From contig JBJKSX010000034.1 of assembly GCA_046703545.1 (NCBI GenBank), forward strand, positions 1-48,596: a DNA stretch of 48,596 nucleotides, read 5' to 3'. This document shows positions 47,481 to 48,596 of the stretch, in pieces. This DNA is from JAJZOM01 sp046703545 (GTDB lineage Archaea; Thermoplasmatota; Thermoplasmata; Thermoplasmatales; Thermoplasmataceae). The notes below the pieces were generated by a model. That model made no database searches. It had not been told where the DNA came from and saw only the letters and a list, made by a program, of their open reading frames with translations. How positions within the stretch are numbered: the first letter of the stretch is position 1; each line of letters opens with the position of its first letter. Position numbers and translations under genes: made by a program.

Positions 47481-48596
47481 ATGCAGTTTTCCAATGACGA
47501 CAAGGATGTCTTCTTAGTGAAGCTCGACAGGATGATTGACAGGGGCGCACTTCTTTCACGTTACAGCAGGGCTGCAGCACTTGATATCAGGGATGTTTAC
47601 CATAAGGAATTTGAAGGAAACGAGGACCGGGGAAAGGATTTCTACAGGAGGGTGTTCCTTGAATACGGGGACGAATCAATTGCAGAGCTTGTCACCGCGC
47701 AGATCTCACTTCAGAATATCAGCAATGTGGTGACCAAGACCATTGAGGAACTCAGGATCGGCCTTTCCTATCTTGAGAAGTCGTCAAGGTATGTCAGGTA
47801 TGACAGGAAACACAACGGCAGCTACCTGTACCTCAAACCTGAGAAGCTAGGCCTTGAAGGGCACGAAAAGGAATCGTACGAGAAACTCTGCGACGAACTT
47901 TTCGATTTTTATGCCTCCAATTACAGGAGTGCCCAGGACTTCTTCAGGGAAAAATACCCAATAGACTCAATCATGTTCAATGACTCCGGTTCCGATACCG
48001 CCTTCCTTGAGGACCTTGATCAGAAGGACAGGGAGGCCGCTGAGAAATCCTACGCAAGTTCCATCAGGGCAAGGGCTCTCGATGACCTCAGGTTCCTTCT
48101 ACCCGCATCAACGCTTACCAATCTTGGCATCTCCGGCAATGGGCGGGCGTTCATTTCCATGATACAGAAGCTGCAGTCCTCTGGAAGCCCTGAGGGAATA
48201 GCCTTGGCAGAGTCTGTATATGCTGAACTCTCACAGGAACTCCCTGAACTGATCGACTCAGCAGTATCTGAACATGGGAAGAAGCTGGTGGAGTACAAGA
48301 AGAACCTGGACTCATTCACTTTCACAGAGCCTGCGCAGTCCAAGAATCCGGGTGAGCCTGTTGAACTTCTGGACTACCTTGATGATGAAAAAGCACTTAG
48401 GCAATCACTTTCAGCCCTTGCTTTTGCAAATGGGCAGAATGATGTCAAGACAACAAGGGAGATAGTGGGAACCAAGCCAAGGGAGGAGCTCGAAGGCGTC
48501 ATTGCGCAACTGTCATCATTGCGGAGGAACAGGAGGCACAAACTGCACAGGGCATTTGAAGCTGTTCCATACACATTCCAGATTACAACCAATTAC
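47481..48596 (+). CDS. Long ThyX-like (flavin-dependent thymidylate synthase family) protein, cut by window edge
   Basis: 372 codons are open to the last base, so the 3' end is missing. The N-terminal half has GALLSRYSRAAALDIRDVYH, FLEYGDESIAELVTAQISLQ and SYLEKSSRYVRYD, the ThyX pattern E-x-S-x-R-Y; DLRFLLPASTLTNLGISGNG fits its catalytic region. A second unit begins near residue 350 with RRNRRHKLHRAFEAVPYTF. ThyX makes dTMP from dUMP with FAD and methylene-folate; this longer double form is known in archaea, and whether each half is active is unclear. It follows the DUF35 gene by 39 bases; an AT-rich stretch (47458-47469) could be its own promoter. Confidence 0.78.
   Translation, partial: MQFSNDDKDVFLVKLDRMIDRGALLSRYSRAAALDIRDVYHKEFEGNEDRGKDFYRRVFLEYGDESIAELVTAQISLQNISNVVTKTIEELRIGLSYLEKSSRYVRYDRKHNGSYLYLKPEKLGLEGHEKESYEKLCDELFDFYASNYRSAQDFFREKYPIDSIMFNDSGSDTAFLEDLDQKDREAAEKSYASSIRARALDDLRFLLPASTLTNLGISGNGRAFISMIQKLQSSGSPEGIALAESVYAELSQELPELIDSAVSEHGKKLVEYKKNLDSFTFTEPAQSKNPGEPVELLDYLDDEKALRQSLSALAFANGQNDVKTTREIVGTKPREELEGVIAQLSSLRRNRRHKLHRAFEAVPYTFQITTNY

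Noticed and set aside
1..48596. Mobile elements or prophage
   Set aside because: No transposase, integrase, terminal repeats or target duplications seen, and no tRNA gene is broken.

Overview
The window reads as chromosomal DNA of an acidophilic archaeon of the Thermoplasmatales or a close relative. The archaeal markers are two TFB genes, Gar1, a Pcc1-like protein, an Nog1-type GTPase, Trm56, archaeal GluRS, a separate GMP synthase glutaminase subunit, and many TATA boxes placed about 25 nt before start codons (leaderless transcripts). A bacterial-type gyrBA pair is typical of Thermoplasmata, and two very large secreted thermopsin-family (A5) proteins point to an acidic habitat. Base composition looks to be in the mid-to-upper forties of percent GC by eye. 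I cannot name the genus. No insertion sequence, phage, CRISPR array or integrase is visible.

Layout. Positions 1-1642 (minus): three genes of a four-subunit 2-oxoacid:ferredoxin oxidoreductase. 1802-3103: an MFS transporter. 3180-5208 (minus): homoserine kinase overlapped by a Cys/Met-metabolism PLP enzyme, probably a phosphohomoserine route to cystathionine or homocysteine; the homoserine dehydrogenase gene lies far away, behind gyrA. 5372-9541: small accessory genes, namely a NifX-like protein with a His tail, an acetyltransferase, an MFS transporter, coiled-coil proteins and a metallo-beta-lactamase-fold protein without its metal ligands. 9760-11004: an Nramp-family transporter with a DtxR-like palindrome on its promoter. 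11045-22767 (minus): five membrane or secreted proteins, among them two thermopsins and one enzyme-free protein that share the same stalk of four 77-residue modules plus a membrane anchor.

23160-32015 is an information-processing block: a Pcc1-like gene, gar1-tfb, a second divergent tfb, guaAA, gltX, a Nog1-like GTPase and small conserved proteins. 32100-38474 is one operon: gyrB, gyrA, homoserine dehydrogenase and an MBL hydrolase, the later ones overlapping. 38453-44617 holds redox, zinc-ribbon, flavin-binding, AbrB-type and Trm56-HD genes, with tRNAs Asn, Met/Ile2 (CAU) and Gln; tRNA-Leu (CAA) lies at 24.7 kb. 44660-48596 holds an SDR-type protein, a thiolase-like protein that lacks its nucleophilic cysteine, its DUF35 partner, and the start of a long ThyX-like gene cut by the window edge.

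Most single genes use leaderless promoters, sometimes with TTG or GTG starts. Downstream operon genes and several surface-protein genes use GGTGA-type Shine-Dalgarno sites. The strongest candidate for something not well described is the surface cluster at 12-21 kb: a fixed-length stalk reused under different heads, with two members also sharing promoter and leader spacing.
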